NCBI GenBank assembly: GCA_903813345.2
Contig: CAIIXF020000006.1
Location: 22,391,936-22,455,935 of the forward strand
Source of the DNA: Owenia fusiformis
Lineage: Eukaryota > Annelida > Polychaeta > Sabellida > Oweniidae
DNA: 64,000 bases
Reading direction: 5' to 3'
The notes below the pieces were generated by a model. The model did not search any database. It was not told the DNA's origin and saw only the letters and a list, made by a program, of their open reading frames with translations. Made by a program: the position numbers and the translations under genes. Of the stretch, positions 48,201 to 60,375 are shown one piece after another. Every line of letters begins with the position of its first letter. Position 1 is the first letter of the stretch.

Positions 48201-49255
48201 CATCTACAAGTTTTCAGAAGTTCAAATCTGACTTTATATCTAAGATTTGACCTTCAATGACCTTTCCAAAGTCAAAAAAAGATAAAAAGGTCAAAAAGGT
48301 ATTTTTTAACTTGCTTCAAATCAACCAATTTTTTATTCAAAATCATCTACAACATATCAGAAGTTCAAATCTGACTTTATGTTTGAGATTTGACCTTCAC
48401 TGACCTTCTCAAAATCAAAAGGGTCATTTTTCAACTTGCTTCAAATTGACCAATTTATTTTTCAAAATCATCTACAAATTATCAGAATTTCAAATCTGAC
48501 TTTAGATTTGACCTTCACTGACCTTCTCAAGGTCAAAAAAGGTAAAAAAGGTATTTTTTCAACTTGGTTCAAATTGACCAATTATGTTTTCAAAATCATC
48601 TACAAGTTATCAAAAGTTCTAATCTGATTTTAGATTTGACCTTCAATGACCTTCCCAAGGTCAAATAGGTATTTTTTCAACTTGCTTCAAATTGATAATT
48701 TTTTTTCAAAATCATCTACAAATTATTTGAAGTTCAAATCTGACTTTAGATTTGACCATAACTGACCTTCTCAAGGTCAAAAGGGTCTTTTTTTTATCTT
48801 GCTTTAATTCGACCAATTTTCTTTTAAAATCATCTTCAAGTTCTCAGAAGTTCAAATCTGATTTTAGATTTGAGATTTCACCTTCAATGACCTTCTCAAG
48901 GTCAAAAAGGTCTTTTTTCAACTTTCTTCATTTGACCAATTTAGTTTTTCAACATCATCTACAAGTTCTAAGAAATTAAAATCTGACTTGATATTGAACT
49001 CATAATATTGTGAGCAACTAGGTGGTGATATTTTGTCATATAAATGCCTTGTAATGTATTGTAATTCAAGCTGTTTACATTTCAGGAGTTGCCCCACCTT
49101 CATTTGTTGCAATCCATGCTGGTACAATGCTCCAGAAGTTAACGTCATCTTCTGATGCATGGTCTTGGACTTCAATGATTGTTCTCGCTGTATTAGCAGT
49201 ACTCTCACTTTTACCTGTTATATTCAAAAAGAAACTACAGAAAAAATTTGATTGA
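43560..49255 (+). CDS. TMEM41B: TMEM41B orthologue, complete, seven coding exons
   Basis: TMEM41B is an ER membrane phospholipid scramblase with a VTT (DedA-like) domain, needed for autophagosome formation and lipid mobilisation; it works with VMP1. Exons: 43560-43713, 44832-44970, 45729-45857, 45994-46087, 46661-46768, 47563-47701, 49086-49255. All are GT-AG and the phases agree, giving 310 residues (human ~291). Layout: a polar N-tail of ~65 residues with a diverged Ser-rich start; a first membrane helix (IYLGLIFICAVLILYVLYV, ~72-92); LPRNIEDAKNLGRVLSRY; VTT domain ~140-265, with QTFAIPGSIFLS, GASFCYSLSYLVG, LRITPFLPNWFINITSPV and VAPPSFVAIHAGT; a last helix; and a lysine-rich C-terminus ending KKKLQKKFD. 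The ATG follows a good acceptor at 43534 and starts the only open frame joining exon 2. Intron 6 holds a ~120-bp tandem repeat. Confidence 0.96.
45053..45269. mobile_element. CAGGCCCGTAGCCAG-type MITE with C32 tract, TMEM41B intron 2
   Basis: CAGGCCCATAGCCAG at the left and CTGGCTACGGGCCTG at the right. The body pairs G-rich against C-rich sequence, and an uninterrupted run of 32 C occupies 45222-45253. No target duplication was identified. Confidence 0.7.
48170..48985. repeat. Intronic tandem repeat, ~120-bp unit, seven copies
   Basis: 'aaaatcatctacaa' recurs near 48196, 48339, 48464, 48592, 48708, 48826 and 48949 (spacing 116-143). Each unit contains 'aagttcaaatctgactttag' or similar and 'gaccttctcaaggtcaaaaa', i.e. 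an inverted TGACCTT...AAGGTCA pair. It lies in the last intron of TMEM41B. Confidence 0.85.
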
Positions 49256-49661
49256 TTTGAGTATGGAATTTGATACAGCCATTAGGAGAACAACAGTTTA
49301 TATTAACAGTTTACCATCAGCTATTAGATACTCAGGAATTCTGCACAAATTATACATTAACTGAACACGACAGTACTAGAAATTTCATTCCAATTTCAGA
49401 AACTATTCTTCTCGTACCAATGGCTTATTAGAACTCGATTCTATCTAGATAATAGGCCTTTCCAATTAACCCTGCCCCCATTTCATACATCAGAGAAACT
49501 ATGATACATTGGCTAGATTGATGATGTCATTGGTTTAAATGGCAATTTGTCCAGGGTAAAATAGGATTACCTTATTTGTAATTTTGGCAAATTAACACGT
49601 ATGACATCATCACTTTGATATACTAAAAGATGCTATGGTTTCTTTTCTTCTTTTTCTATTA

Positions 49662-49667
49662 AATAAA
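49662..49667 (+). terminator. Poly(A) signal of TMEM41B
   Basis: AATAAA about 405 bases after the stop codon; later AATAAA words exist, so a longer 3' UTR is possible. Confidence 0.5.
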
Positions 49668-51707
49668 ATAATTGCATTGGTAGATTTATCATATAATTTG
49701 GGTCAACTTATTACTTGTGTGAAATAGACACATGTAAAATCTTGTATGTTGACAAAATCGTTGAGGTCCATCGTTTTTTTATTGCAATATGGTTGCAGAT
49801 GACGATAATATGGATGGGAGATGTTTTAAACATCTATCCATCGCTAAATGCTTATGGCATCCTTCCCATAACCGAGAGTTGCCTTATGTGTGTTGTGCAT
49901 ATTTTCAGATATCCTGTCTACTGATAGATACCAGTGGGAAACATTTGACAGTGCAAATGACAGGCAAAAGTACATGTCATAAGCAAAGCGATTGATAGAC
50001 GTTTAAAATATCGCCCATCCATATTATGATCATCTGCTATATTGTGACCTTTATGCTGGGTGTGTTGGCATAACAACTAAGCGTGTCTACGAGTTTCTAG
50101 GAAAATCATTTGAGGGCAGATTGATTTTAGATTTTCATGGATGTTTCTTTGTATGAAAATCTGGAACTGATAAGATTTTAAATTGTCCATTCTAGATATT
50201 CTGTTTTGTTAAACTTCAAAAACCTTTCAGGCAAATGGTCAGATAATTTGATGGATATATTTGCAATTTTTTGGTATAAAATTTGAATTAGTTTGATGAG
50301 TTAGTTGATTGTTGAAAACTGTTTAAATTTTAAAGGGAGTATTTTGAACTTTCCATCCTAAAATGTTGTACATGTTATGTCCTTATTATACAACAACATC
50401 AATTATCATGATATTAATTGTCAAACTTTGGTGTATGAAATCCTCCTTGATATTCTGTTAAAGGATGCTTTATTGTTCCCCCAATGTATTGTTTTGATAC
50501 TGACATTTTAAAATTTGTAATTTTTATGAGTTAGGAATTTAGATCAGCTATGATGAACTTTTTTGAAAATTACGTTGGGTTAACATTTTGATGAAACCTT
50601 ATGGAATATTTTTGTCAGCTTGGTAGGTGGGCAGGGTGCAGGATTGGTGTTTTTTCTACTTGGCACATTCTATTCAGACTACTTGGTGGATTTGTTTGGA
50701 ATTTTTAGGAACATTTCTTGGTATGAAAATCTATGAATTCTTCTGCCTGCAAAATTTAAGGCATCAATTCTTTTAGTTGCAATATTGTTCACTGTGTGCC
50801 TTGTTAATGTAGCAGTTTCAATTGATTTGAAAGATAATACCAACATGCAAATTTGTCAGCATTATCAGTTCTAAGATATTTGTATTCATCTTCAACTGCA
50901 AAGATAAAGACATTAACTTTAAATAAATTGTAACATCACTTTAACCGAAAAGAAAGAAAATGATCAAAAAAACAAAATCAGTTTGTGATATTCTAAAATT
51001 ATAGACATACAACATGCATTCTTGCAGTATTTTTGCAAATTGTGCTGCATATCCTTGCAGTTTTTTTGGCAAGTTACCCCTCCCTAAAATGAAATTAATG
51101 ATCTTGTGGATGAACATGGATATATGCACCTTGTCGTAAATTCTTTATGGAATCAGGTATTTAGAAAATATTGATCTGCATTGTTTTCATTGTAAGGCAA
51201 TACTTATTAAATCTCACATGAGCCTTGTCCATGTCATGTTTTTAACTTGATTTTTAGTGAAATTCTTTTATGTACCTCTCGTATGTCACTTCTCACGTGG
51301 CTATTGCAATAACCTACTTGTTGTACTTTGATTTTGTTATTGTGCAATGTCTGTATTATTGTTATATTGTATTGTGTGTACTTGAACTGACAAAATAGTA
51401 ACACAATTGAATCTAGTGGAATCACGGATGGGCTGGTTAGGTAAACTTTTGTAATGCACCTACTGACTTGCCAACTCAAAAATTCTGAGGAAGCTTTAAA
51501 ATAATTCACTGATTATCTTGGACAATTAACCAAAATACATATCCCCAAACCAGCTAAGAATGGAAGTCCTCTGTATGTGACTGCATACATTCATTAATTT
51601 TACAATGTACAAGTGCTCAAAGCCAAACTAACATGGCCCATCCTTGAATAACATGTAGAGTTCAATGTTTTGTAACACCAGCAGCAGCTGGAATTGTATT
51701 TCCCACA
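49668..51707. other. TMEM41B 3' flank or long 3' UTR
   Basis: No coding exon or repeat boundary recognised. AT-rich; may be part of an extended TMEM41B 3' UTR. Confidence 0.4.
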
Positions 51708-54700
51708 TAGTGTGTGCCAAATTGCTTTCTAAGTGGCTTAGTTAGGCTAAACCTATGTTGTGGTAGCTTACTATGAATTGACCCATAGTCATTTTAGATT
51801 GATCTATTATCTATTCATTTTTACTTGTCTGCATTCAACAAAGTGACACGAAAGGGCTAAACGGCTTGCACCAAGGTGCGACCGTCAAAAAGATGAGTTT
51901 GAAAAATATACATTTTTTTAAATAATACTTGTAAGTATACAAAATAGGATGCAAATTTGATATTGATGTGTAATGATAGTCCATTCGGGTGTCGTAATTT
52001 TATGAAAAACAATTTTGGTAAAAAATTGGATATTTATGACCTTAAAATGCGTTTTCAATTGAAAAGTTACTGTTGTCAAGGATATTATTCCTATTTTATA
52101 TAGCCAATGTCTTTTAAATATACCAATAACCATTTCATTAGTTTTTGACAAAGTAAATAATTATAGGGCTCACACAAGGATCAACTTTGTTCACAGCATT
52201 TTCATTTTAAGTGATGTTTTGAAAAAATACGAAGGTAAGCTCAATTTTATCTTTTATTTGTTGAAGAAAAAATAATTATATGTTTGTTTTCTTGTTTCGA
52301 CTGAAAAATCTCAATTCATCGCCCTTGCTTTGCAAGCAGGAGAGTCTACACCAGTACGAAAAAGTCTTCAAAAATTTGATCCTTGTGTGAGCCCTACAAT
52401 TATTTACTTTGCTAAAAACTTATAATGGTCATTCGGATATATAAAAATCATTTAATAGGTAAAATAGGAATAGTATCATTGACTTTTGATTTTGAATAAA
52501 AAAGTATTACGAGCATATAGTGCATTACTTCCAGGACAACCCTCTATATTCATAGTGATGCAGCAGATAGTGAAGTTGATTCTTTTTAGTTTATAGCTTG
52601 CAGACAGTGATCTAAGATATTAAAAGATACCAATTTGCATTACATCAACATCAAAGAAGTTTGATTTGTTCGCAGATACGTGTCAGAGTGATTGATATAC
52701 AACAAGATAGTATGTGTGAGCATTCATTGCAACATTTACTTATTAATAAGAGTTATAATTTTACTAAATCTGATGGAAAATCTTTTTGGTTTATTCAATT
52801 TAAATATTACTTTTGCTATACAGATACCTTAGTTTTGAAACATTCATTTCAAAAAGATCAGTTTTCAACTTCGTATGTTTTGTTCATAAAATGTGTATTC
52901 AACATAGGTCAAAAGTCAGGGTCATTTCAAGTTTAAAATATCAATATCTAGGGTAGTTGGCATTTTAAGACATTTTGCCGATGGTGTGACCCTTCACAAC
53001 CAATGACAATGATTATGTGACCTGAGGTAAAGGTCAACTGAATGGGTGTAGGTAATTTCAAGGTCAATATCTAGCAATTTGATGTTTTAAGGCAATTGAG
53101 AATAATTCTGACCTTTGACAACCGATTATTAGGTGACCTGTTGTCAAGGTCAAGGTCTATAGGTCAAGATAATTTCAAGATCATCAAGTCATCAAGTATT
53201 TGGCGTTTTTGGGCTGAGGTTACCCTTTGTGAATCATGAATGTGTGACCTGAGGTCAAGGTTATTCCAAGGTCAAATATCAGTATCTAAGTACTTGGTGT
53301 ATTAAGGCCCTGCTGTGGCCCCTAGCGACTCATGATATGGTGACTTTCAAGGTCAATATCTAGCAATTTGGAGTTTAAAGGCAATTGAGAACAAGTCCCC
53401 GTGATAAAAATGATATCATCCAACTTCTTCACTTGAAAAAAAAACATCATGAATCCCCCTCAACCTTTATTTTTCAACTAATTTTTTATGATTTCATTCT
53501 GGTTTGATTCCTTGACAACTTAATGATACACTACATGATTTTACTACTATATGTACGGGTATAAGCATCACCTGTGTTATTAATAATATTTGTAATTATA
53601 ATGCTTGAATGTATGAATAAATTAAAATTGAAAATATAAATATATGAAAATATATCTGGAATATTATTGATAACACCCCCACCTTGTCACTTTTTGAAAA
53701 ATATAAGGCTTATTTTTTAAAGTATTTTTTCTTAATTTGATTGTATCGAAAGTTCTTCTACGCTAATGAATTAACAAATTCTGAAAAGAGGACGGGTATT
53801 GAAATGCGATAAAGTTAAAAAACACAAATTCCATGTTATTTTCCATTAGAAAAACTAAAACTATCCATTGTTTTCAGCATAATTTTGGTCATTGAAAATT
53901 GATATCTCCAAAACTAGACTTTCATTACAATTCTACAAATGAAAAGGTTTTAGACCACTTGTTGAATAATATTTTCATGCAATTCAAATAAAAAAGAAGA
54001 ACCTCTGTTGAGTAAATAAGTTCAAAAAAGTGTTGAGATGGGTTCCCTATTCATAGTTCTTTAGATTGTTCGAATGATATTTTTATTATCATTGAGAATT
54101 GAATTTTCTTGAAAGATAACATATTGTGTTTTTGAGAAATGTCATATTTATATTGAGAAAGTAGTCATGGTAAAATATATTATATGACCGTCAGATATCA
54201 CTTGCCATACTATATCTGGTCCTTTGCCAATTTGAAGTAAATTATAAAATCATATCAGAAGAGAGGATATACAAATATGAGGTCATTAGTTTAATGACTG
54301 CAATCAGTAATCAATGGTCACGTTGACGAAGTTTTTCACGAGAATTACTTTCTCCAGTAGTTCTGAATTAGATTGGTAAGCGGATGTGTTTCTCAAATTT
54401 AAATAATGATAGCCCATTAGGGTATGGTTATATTATTAAAAACAAGTATGGTAAAAATTGGGTATTTCTAACCATATAATGCTTTTTATTCCAAGTTCAA
54501 TGACATTCTTCCTATTTTACCTTTGAAATGATTTTCATACCACTGAATAACCATTATATCAGTTTCTAGCAAAGTAAATAAGTGTAGGGCTTACACAAGG
54601 ATCAACCTTTTTTAAGACTCTTTATGAACTTGTATATCCCCTGCCGTTCTAAGAGGAAGAGCAATGAATTGCGATTTTTCAGTCGAAACAATGAAATGAA

Positions 54701-55271
54701 CACAATATGTTTATTTTGTTAAACATTTTACAAATAAAATTGTGTTTAACCTTATATTTTTTCAAAACATCACTAAATATGAAAATATTGCAAATGGAGT
54801 TGATCCTTGTGTGAGCCCTATATTTATTTACTTTGCCAAAAATGAATATAATGGTAATTAAAATATTTTGAAAACATTGAATAGGTGAAATAGGAATATT
54901 ATCATTAACAACCATGACTTTTGAATTAAGATGGCATTTTCAGATCAGAAATATATAATTCTTCACAATTATTGTTTTTTATAAAAATGGCCACACGAAA
55001 ATGGACTATCATACTTATCAATATCAAAGTTATCTCCTATATTGTATACCCATTGCTATTATTTGAAAAAAAATTTTTTTTATCAAACTCATCTTTTTGA
55101 TGGTTGCACCTTGTGGCAGGCCGTTTAGCCCATTCGTGTCACTTTTTTGAGTGCAGACAAGTAAAAATGAATAGTTGATGGACCAATCTATAATGATAAT
55201 GGGTCACTTCATAGTAAGCTACCACAACATAGGTTTTTGTGATTTTCTGGAGTTTTGGCACACACTAACAT
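51708..55271. repeat. Nested giant palindrome, ~800-bp arms
   Basis: The left arm (51708-52500) is inverted in the right arm (54430-55271): 'aacctatgttgtggtagctt', 'cagacaagtaaaaatgaat', 'tttcgactgaaaaatc'. In addition each arm is itself a hairpin: 'gggctcacacaaggatcaac' (left, 52170) is inverted at 52380, with the flanking 'ttactttgc' and 'cctattttaccta' blocks mirrored. The centre (52890-53395) is a piece of repeat R, inverted. No protein-coding region is convincing. Confidence 0.8.
52890..53395. repeat. Repeat R fragment rich in AGGTCA
   Basis: At least ten AGGTCA/TGACCT half-sites in 500 bases, several as TCAAGGTCA (for example 53144-53152), in the reverse orientation to 28583-29060. Confidence 0.7.
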
Positions 55272-55732
55272 GCAAGTGGTTTGCCTCCAGGTACCGTGTA
55301 TACTGGTAGATGATCTACAAGTTTCAAATGTGTTTCAGTCTGTTCAAGTAGTGTGATATATAGCACTGTACTGTATGTATGTGTAAATTAAAATGATGTT
55401 TGAAAATTATCTAACAAGAATATAACATCTATTATGTCAATGATGTATAGTTTACCCTTTGCATTCGTTTGACTTCACTTCTTAAAAGAGAGCTCCGTCT
55501 TCACTCTTTCAAACTAAAATAAACCTGTGAACTCACCGCGCCAATCAGTGTTCGTCGGCCAAATTTGACCGACGTTCTTTATATGGTCAATCCTTCTGAC
55601 GTCATCGTTGTGCCCGGAATTGACCAATGACATGCGCATATTTAATTAGAATACTTTTGGCGTATGTTTCTTCAAGCTCGCTGATTGGTGGAAGGTCAGC
55701 GCGTAGGTCAAAAGTGATTTACCCAAACTGTA

Positions 55733-55933
55733 ACCGGTGTAAAAGAAATTATGGTCCCATGGGGATTTAGGTCTGTAGGACCATCTACCCTAGGAACCTA
55801 GGGTAGGTGGTCCTAGTCGGACCATAATTTAAGCTTGTTGTTGGACCACAATCCCTAGGGAAAATAGTCCTAAAATATCATATAGAGGGTAGGACCATTT
55901 ACTAGAGTAGGACCATAATTTCTTTCACACCAG
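55733..55933. mobile_element. GGTGTAAAAG-type MITE, copy 1
   Basis: ACCGGTGTAAAAGAAATTAT at the left and its near-complement ending CACACCAGT at the right. The inside repeats TAGGACC/GGTCCTA words and a CCTAGGAACCTAGG palindrome. Further copies are at 56701-56889 (left end lost) and 59622-59795. Confidence 0.7.
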
Positions 55934-56011
55934 TAAAAGAGTAGGTGGTCCCTTTAAGCGGGTGATTAAGTTTATAGACACATCGATTTGGTTGGTCAGC
56001 ATCGTTTGCAG

Positions 56012-56140
56012 TGTAGCTCAGTTGGTAAGGCGTTGGACTTAATAGCTTATGTATATGTTATTGTATGTACTTGTTATGATTGTATTTCCATTGTGTTTCA
56101 TTCATTCTGCCAGGTACAAAGTTCGAGTCCTATTCCAGTA
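56012..56140 (+). pseudogene. tRNA-like sequence split by ~55 bases
   Basis: 'gtgtagctcagttggtaagg' is a good D-arm/A box, followed by an anticodon-arm-like 'gcgttggacttaata'. A B-box-like 'agttcgagtcct' appears only ~80 bases later. The acceptor and T stems do not pair, so this is a tRNA pseudogene or SINE head and not a functional intron-containing tRNA. Confidence 0.4.
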
Positions 56141-56345
56141 CATCTAAAATAATTGCTAAATTTGCCTTTTCATTTCTTGCTCGATTTTTTTTATTAATTC
56201 TTTCATTTAAATGTCAAAGTCAAAAGTTGTATTCTGGTCTGGTATTCTCGGTATTTGTAATGGATTAAGTAACCTACTCAATGAATCTTTTTAGGAAATT
56301 ACTATGCTAGCTAGTTATATGCTACATTTTGAATAGATTTCATGC

Positions 56346-56565
56346 TGTTCATCGCACAAAAACCCCACACAGCTCATGGTCATCACACAAAAACACCACA
56401 CAGCTCATGGTCATCGCACAAAAACACCACGCAGCTCATGGTCATCGCACAAAAACATCACACAGCTCATGGTCATCGCACAAAAACACCACACAGCTCA
56501 TGGTCATCGCACAAAAACACCACACAGCTCATTGTTATCACACAAAAACTTCAGACAACTTGTGG
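56346..56565. repeat. 31-bp minisatellite, about seven units
   Basis: 'cagctcatggtcatcgcaca' starts at 56370, 56401, 56432, 56463, 56494 and 56525, exactly 31 bases apart. Because 31 is not a multiple of three, all three plus frames stay open with similar peptides; this is not a gene. Confidence 0.9.
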
Positions 56566-56700
56566 AATGACATGTATACGCATAACAGAATAAAATAGTT
56601 GACAAGATATACATCTTCAATCGTTTTCTATTCATTAGATATTAAATAATATAACCCGTTTCCAAAGTGAATATTAATTCCTTGAAAAAAGCCGTATACG

Positions 56701-56889
56701 TAGGACCAATTTCCCCAGGAATTTAGGTCCAGGACCAATAACCCTAGGGATTTTGGTCCGATTGGGACCACCTACTCTAGCAGGTGGGACTGTATTCCCC
56801 AGGAGATTAGGTCCATCGGACCATCTTTACTAGGGATAATGGTCCGTAGGACCATATTTAGGTAGGACCAGAAATACTTTTACACCGGT
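56701..56889. mobile_element. GGTGTAAAAG-type MITE, copy 2 (left end lost)
   Basis: Right end 'cttttacaccggt' as in the other copies; internal 'taggacca' and 'tggtccga' words. Confidence 0.6.
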
Positions 56890-56946
56890 ACCCGTCGTGG
56901 GGGCGGGGCTACTAAACTGTAATATGGTCTCTACTAGGCAGAGTGT

Positions 56947-59017
56947 ACGGTCCACATCCCGCTCCGTATGATATGGTCCGTTCGTGTGCACAAGATCCGA
57001 CCATACCGCCTCTATAGGGAGGAAATTCGGAGGTGAGTTTTATTATTAGAGTATTCTTTGAGTTTACATTTATACTGCGCGATTTAAATTGATAAATATA
57101 TGAATATTAAATTGAAAAAAGTTGTCTAAGTATTTGAATGCTCAAAAACATTGGATTTATTTGTGGTGACGACATACATGCGGAGAGAGTGAGTTTCTGC
57201 TTCCTTATCGTCATTTACGTGTCAAATATACTACTTTGTGGTATATTATGTAAATCAAATGAAGCCTTTGTATATTGATCGATGAAATAACGCCAATTGA
57301 ATGTTTCTTGGTATATACTGATTTTAAAATGGTCAAAAGCAAATTAGAAGAGGATCCGACTCTGCAGGTTAAATGTTTAGAATGGATCCGACCCACGCGC
57401 GTTTCTCTTACGATCCTACCGTGTTTCATTTCCGACCCTACCGTGTTTTGAGCTCCATATTGTCGTGTTTTGAACCAATAAATACCATGAACATATTTTA
57501 AAGTTACAATACTAAATCCATGGAAGTTAATATATCTATTACACTAGAGTCAGTGTATTAAAGCTCAATAGCTAGTTATGGTTGTTTATCTTTTCTAGAT
57601 GTCGTTAAAAGTGCCGATACAGAATGAAACGGACACTTATTTAGACGAAAATAAAAATGAACTACCATCGACATCCACACCCCAAAAGCCAACTTATTCT
57701 CATGAATTATCCAGTCGTCCAAGCAGACCAGTTCATGTTGAAACGGATGGCATATACAAAAATAAATTATATGATACAATGATCGTATATATGCATGCCA
57801 ATTTGAATATATTTTTTTGTATACGTAAAACACGAATTGGTCGAATTTTTTCACACGAAAAGATTTTTTCAGTTCATTATACATTTATTTCAAATTATAT
57901 TGCAGTAAAAAAGTTACACAGGTCGCTGCCTAGCGCAATGTGCATTACAGGCTAGCGTTTTGGAATGAACATAAATCAAATTAATTGAGTGAGTTATACA
58001 TACAATTGTGCTGACTTAATGGTGAAAAGAATAAAATGGGTTAGGCCAAGCTAAGAATAAAATCAACGAGCCTTCCTTTTAATCGAGAATCCTGTTCAAT
58101 TGAAAATGAGTTTTTGAAAATTAAAAATTCAGTTTTATCTTGTTCAATTAGATGGGTCTCAAGATTTTGCTGCTCAAGGGTTTCTTAAAGGTTTTTTCTT
58201 TGGGTTGAATGGCGCTTACATTGCAGAATCGAGTGTTTAGGAGTTGTACTCTTACCACAGACAATTAGATTAGCTGCATTAGGGAAATCATGAGCAATCT
58301 TTTGTGATTCAAATTAGAGTCCGCATCTAATTCTAGTCTGTTCAAGGTAATTTCTTGTTTTCGAGAAAGATTGAGTTTAGAAGTTGTATTGAAGTCATTA
58401 AACTTTCAAGATTTGTTTTTGATTTTACTTTTGAACAAAGAGATGGTGGGAATCGACTGGAGATAACCTATTCCATTCAGAGATCAATCTTAGCACTGGG
58501 GCATTAATTAGTCGTGCAAAGAACACGAAAAGATGGAACTATTAACAGGACATGGTCGGAGTCCCCAAATTATCCTCACACGACTTGGTCGAATCCTAGC
58601 TGTGGTAGGGTCGGATCCTTCTATTCGAGTTTTAAACCACATTTTCATGTACTTTTGTGATGTATTACGTCATGTTTGTTTATCAGTCGCACGCATTAAT
58701 GCATGTACTTTATAAATTGCACGAAATTAGATATGTATACCGTAATATAAAAGAATTATTGCAATTGAAGTGTATTCTGTCGTGAAAAGTCTATGTTCGA
58801 CCTATTTTCACCTATGAAGCCTTGATATTTTTTTCTTGCTTTCTTCATGAATTCATAGGTAATTATGTTGCCTATAGTTAACCAACCACAAAATATCAAA
58901 ATTCGCTGTTTCCTACTTTTTCCTGACATTTTGTCAATTTTGGCCTCTTTGTCTCACGAAGGGATCGTATTCTAGCACACGAACGGACCATATCATACGG
59001 AGCGGGATGTGGACCGT
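56947..59017. mobile_element. 2.07-kb element with perfect 43-bp inverted ends
   Basis: ACGGTCCACATCCCGCTCCG... (56947-56989) is exactly inverted at 58975-59017. Subterminal words TCCGACCCTACCGTG (left, ~57420-57450) and GGTAGGGTCGGATCC (right, ~58604) are also inverted. An ORF lies inside (57600-57955). No target duplication was seen in the flanks, and no transposase motif. Could be a DNA transposon or an inverted duplication. Confidence 0.65.
57600..57955 (+). CDS. Unknown ORF inside the 2.07-kb inverted-end element
   Basis: The ATG directly follows 'gtttatcttttctag', a strong splice-acceptor sequence, so it may be the start of a coding exon. The first ~50 residues are polar (QNETDTYLDENKNELPSTST, then SRPSRPVHVETDG). 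The later part (residues ~60-118) reads like intron and may not be coding; a donor GTATAT follows near 57785. No family recognised. Confidence 0.25.
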
Positions 59018-59249
59018 GACGCAGGGTATGTATAGTTGATCTGTTCAAAATGAAGATTCGAGCCAGATGATATCCAACGGATGTTTTAAGGTAGTTCCTT
59101 GTATTCAGAATTTAGGCATTGTGTCTTTCTCATTGAAGTCCCATGCTTGTTTCAGGTACACATAGCCCATTCCAAATATGATATACATCTTTCTTTATCG
59201 CATGGTCTGTAAAATGAAGCATTCTGATTGGTCAGTTCTTGTGCTGTAC

Positions 59250-59345
59250 CAATCTGTATTGCTACTGAGATTGTCCTCATTGATCATCTCCGTCGCAATA
59301 CAGAAAATATTGGTACGGAGGGGACATTCTCAGTAGCAATACAGA
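59250..59345. repeat. Hairpin with ~25-bp arms
   Basis: 'ctgtattgctactgagattg' pairs with 'cattctcagtagcaatacag'. Confidence 0.6.
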
Positions 59346-59621
59346 GGATCAGACGGTAACAACGTTATAGAATGATTAGAAAGTGCAATACAGGATTAAT
59401 TCTGTCTCGATATTCTGTATTGGCACTCGACTTCGTCTCGTTCCAGGATGAGCCAAGAAAAGGTAGCCCAAACAAATGTTAATAACTCATCCAACATGGT
59501 TTTAAATTAATTTTTGACATAATTTAACCTCGTTCAATGTTTATTCATTTTATCAAGTGTCATTGGTTTATTTCAAATGACCACAATTTTATGGCTATTT
59601 TACAAAACATCCTCCAAATGT

Positions 59622-59795
59622 CGGTGTAAAAAGGGTAGGAGGTCCTATCAACTTATGGTCCTACTTTCCATTGATTTATATGGTGACCTAAATACAACTC
59701 TTTCCCTTATTATCGTATCCACAATCAGGGCAAGTAAGGGTCTTTAAGAAAGGGGACCATAATCCCCAGGGGACCATAATTTCTTTTACACCGGT
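59622..59795. mobile_element. GGTGTAAAAG-type MITE, copy 3
   Basis: CGGTGTAAAAAGGGTAGGAG at the left; GGACCATAATTTCTTTTACA then CCGGT at the right. Confidence 0.65.
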
Positions 59796-60103
59796 CTCAT
59801 CTCTGGAGGCCAATTTGAACGTACCGGATAAAGTTGTATGACTTCACGCTCAGAGATATCTCATGTATTGGCTCTTATCATCCGTTCGAAGCGAATGAAG
59901 GGTTTGCACGAGCCCTACGAAACCCCCTGTCACTATCCCCATGCTGCTAGAGTTGTAAGTGTGGACAATATCTCAAAAGATAAAAGTTTGGGGATTCATA
60001 TCGGGTGATTTTTTCGCATTTGGAGATTTGTAAATTTGCAATACAATCGTGACCATTTAAACTAGATCAATGAAAATAAGTATAATGAAAGAGCACTGAA
60101 CCA

Positions 60104-60135
60104 CATATTTGGCACATTGAATTGTGCCAAATATG
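60104..60135. repeat. 13-bp-arm hairpin downstream of the SGNH gene
   Basis: CATATTTGGCACA, loop TTGAAT, exact complement. It lies ~240 bases beyond the stop codon of the minus-strand gene. Confidence 0.6.
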
Positions 60136-60254
60136 ATTTGAAATCCATGTTTGAAGACGGAGTTATTGACATTTGTTTGAGTTACCTTTTTGACTCACCC
60201 TGTATACGACCAGGTCGTTCACGAAAAATGCTCTCATTTCAAAGGGTTTTCATG

Positions 60255-60260
60255 TTTATT
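60255..60260 (-). terminator. Poly(A) signal of the SGNH gene
   Basis: AATAAA on the minus strand ~115 bases after the stop. Confidence 0.5.
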
Positions 60261-60375
60261 GTGAAATAAGGAAAAAAGAAAAACCGAACCAATATTTTCG
60301 GTAGTTTAATAAAAGTAGTAATAAAAGTAAACTAGTTTAATAAAAGGTGCAGTACCTGCGCGAACGCCCTATGCT

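Noticed and set aside
52661-52936. 91-residue ORF within the giant palindrome
   Set aside because: AT-driven composition (Phe/Tyr/Ile/Lys), runs into repeat R, no similarity recognised.
56329-56598. Histidine/threonine/lysine-rich 64-89 residue ORFs
   Set aside because: All three plus frames are open because of the 31-bp minisatellite; the pattern is from the repeat and not from selection.
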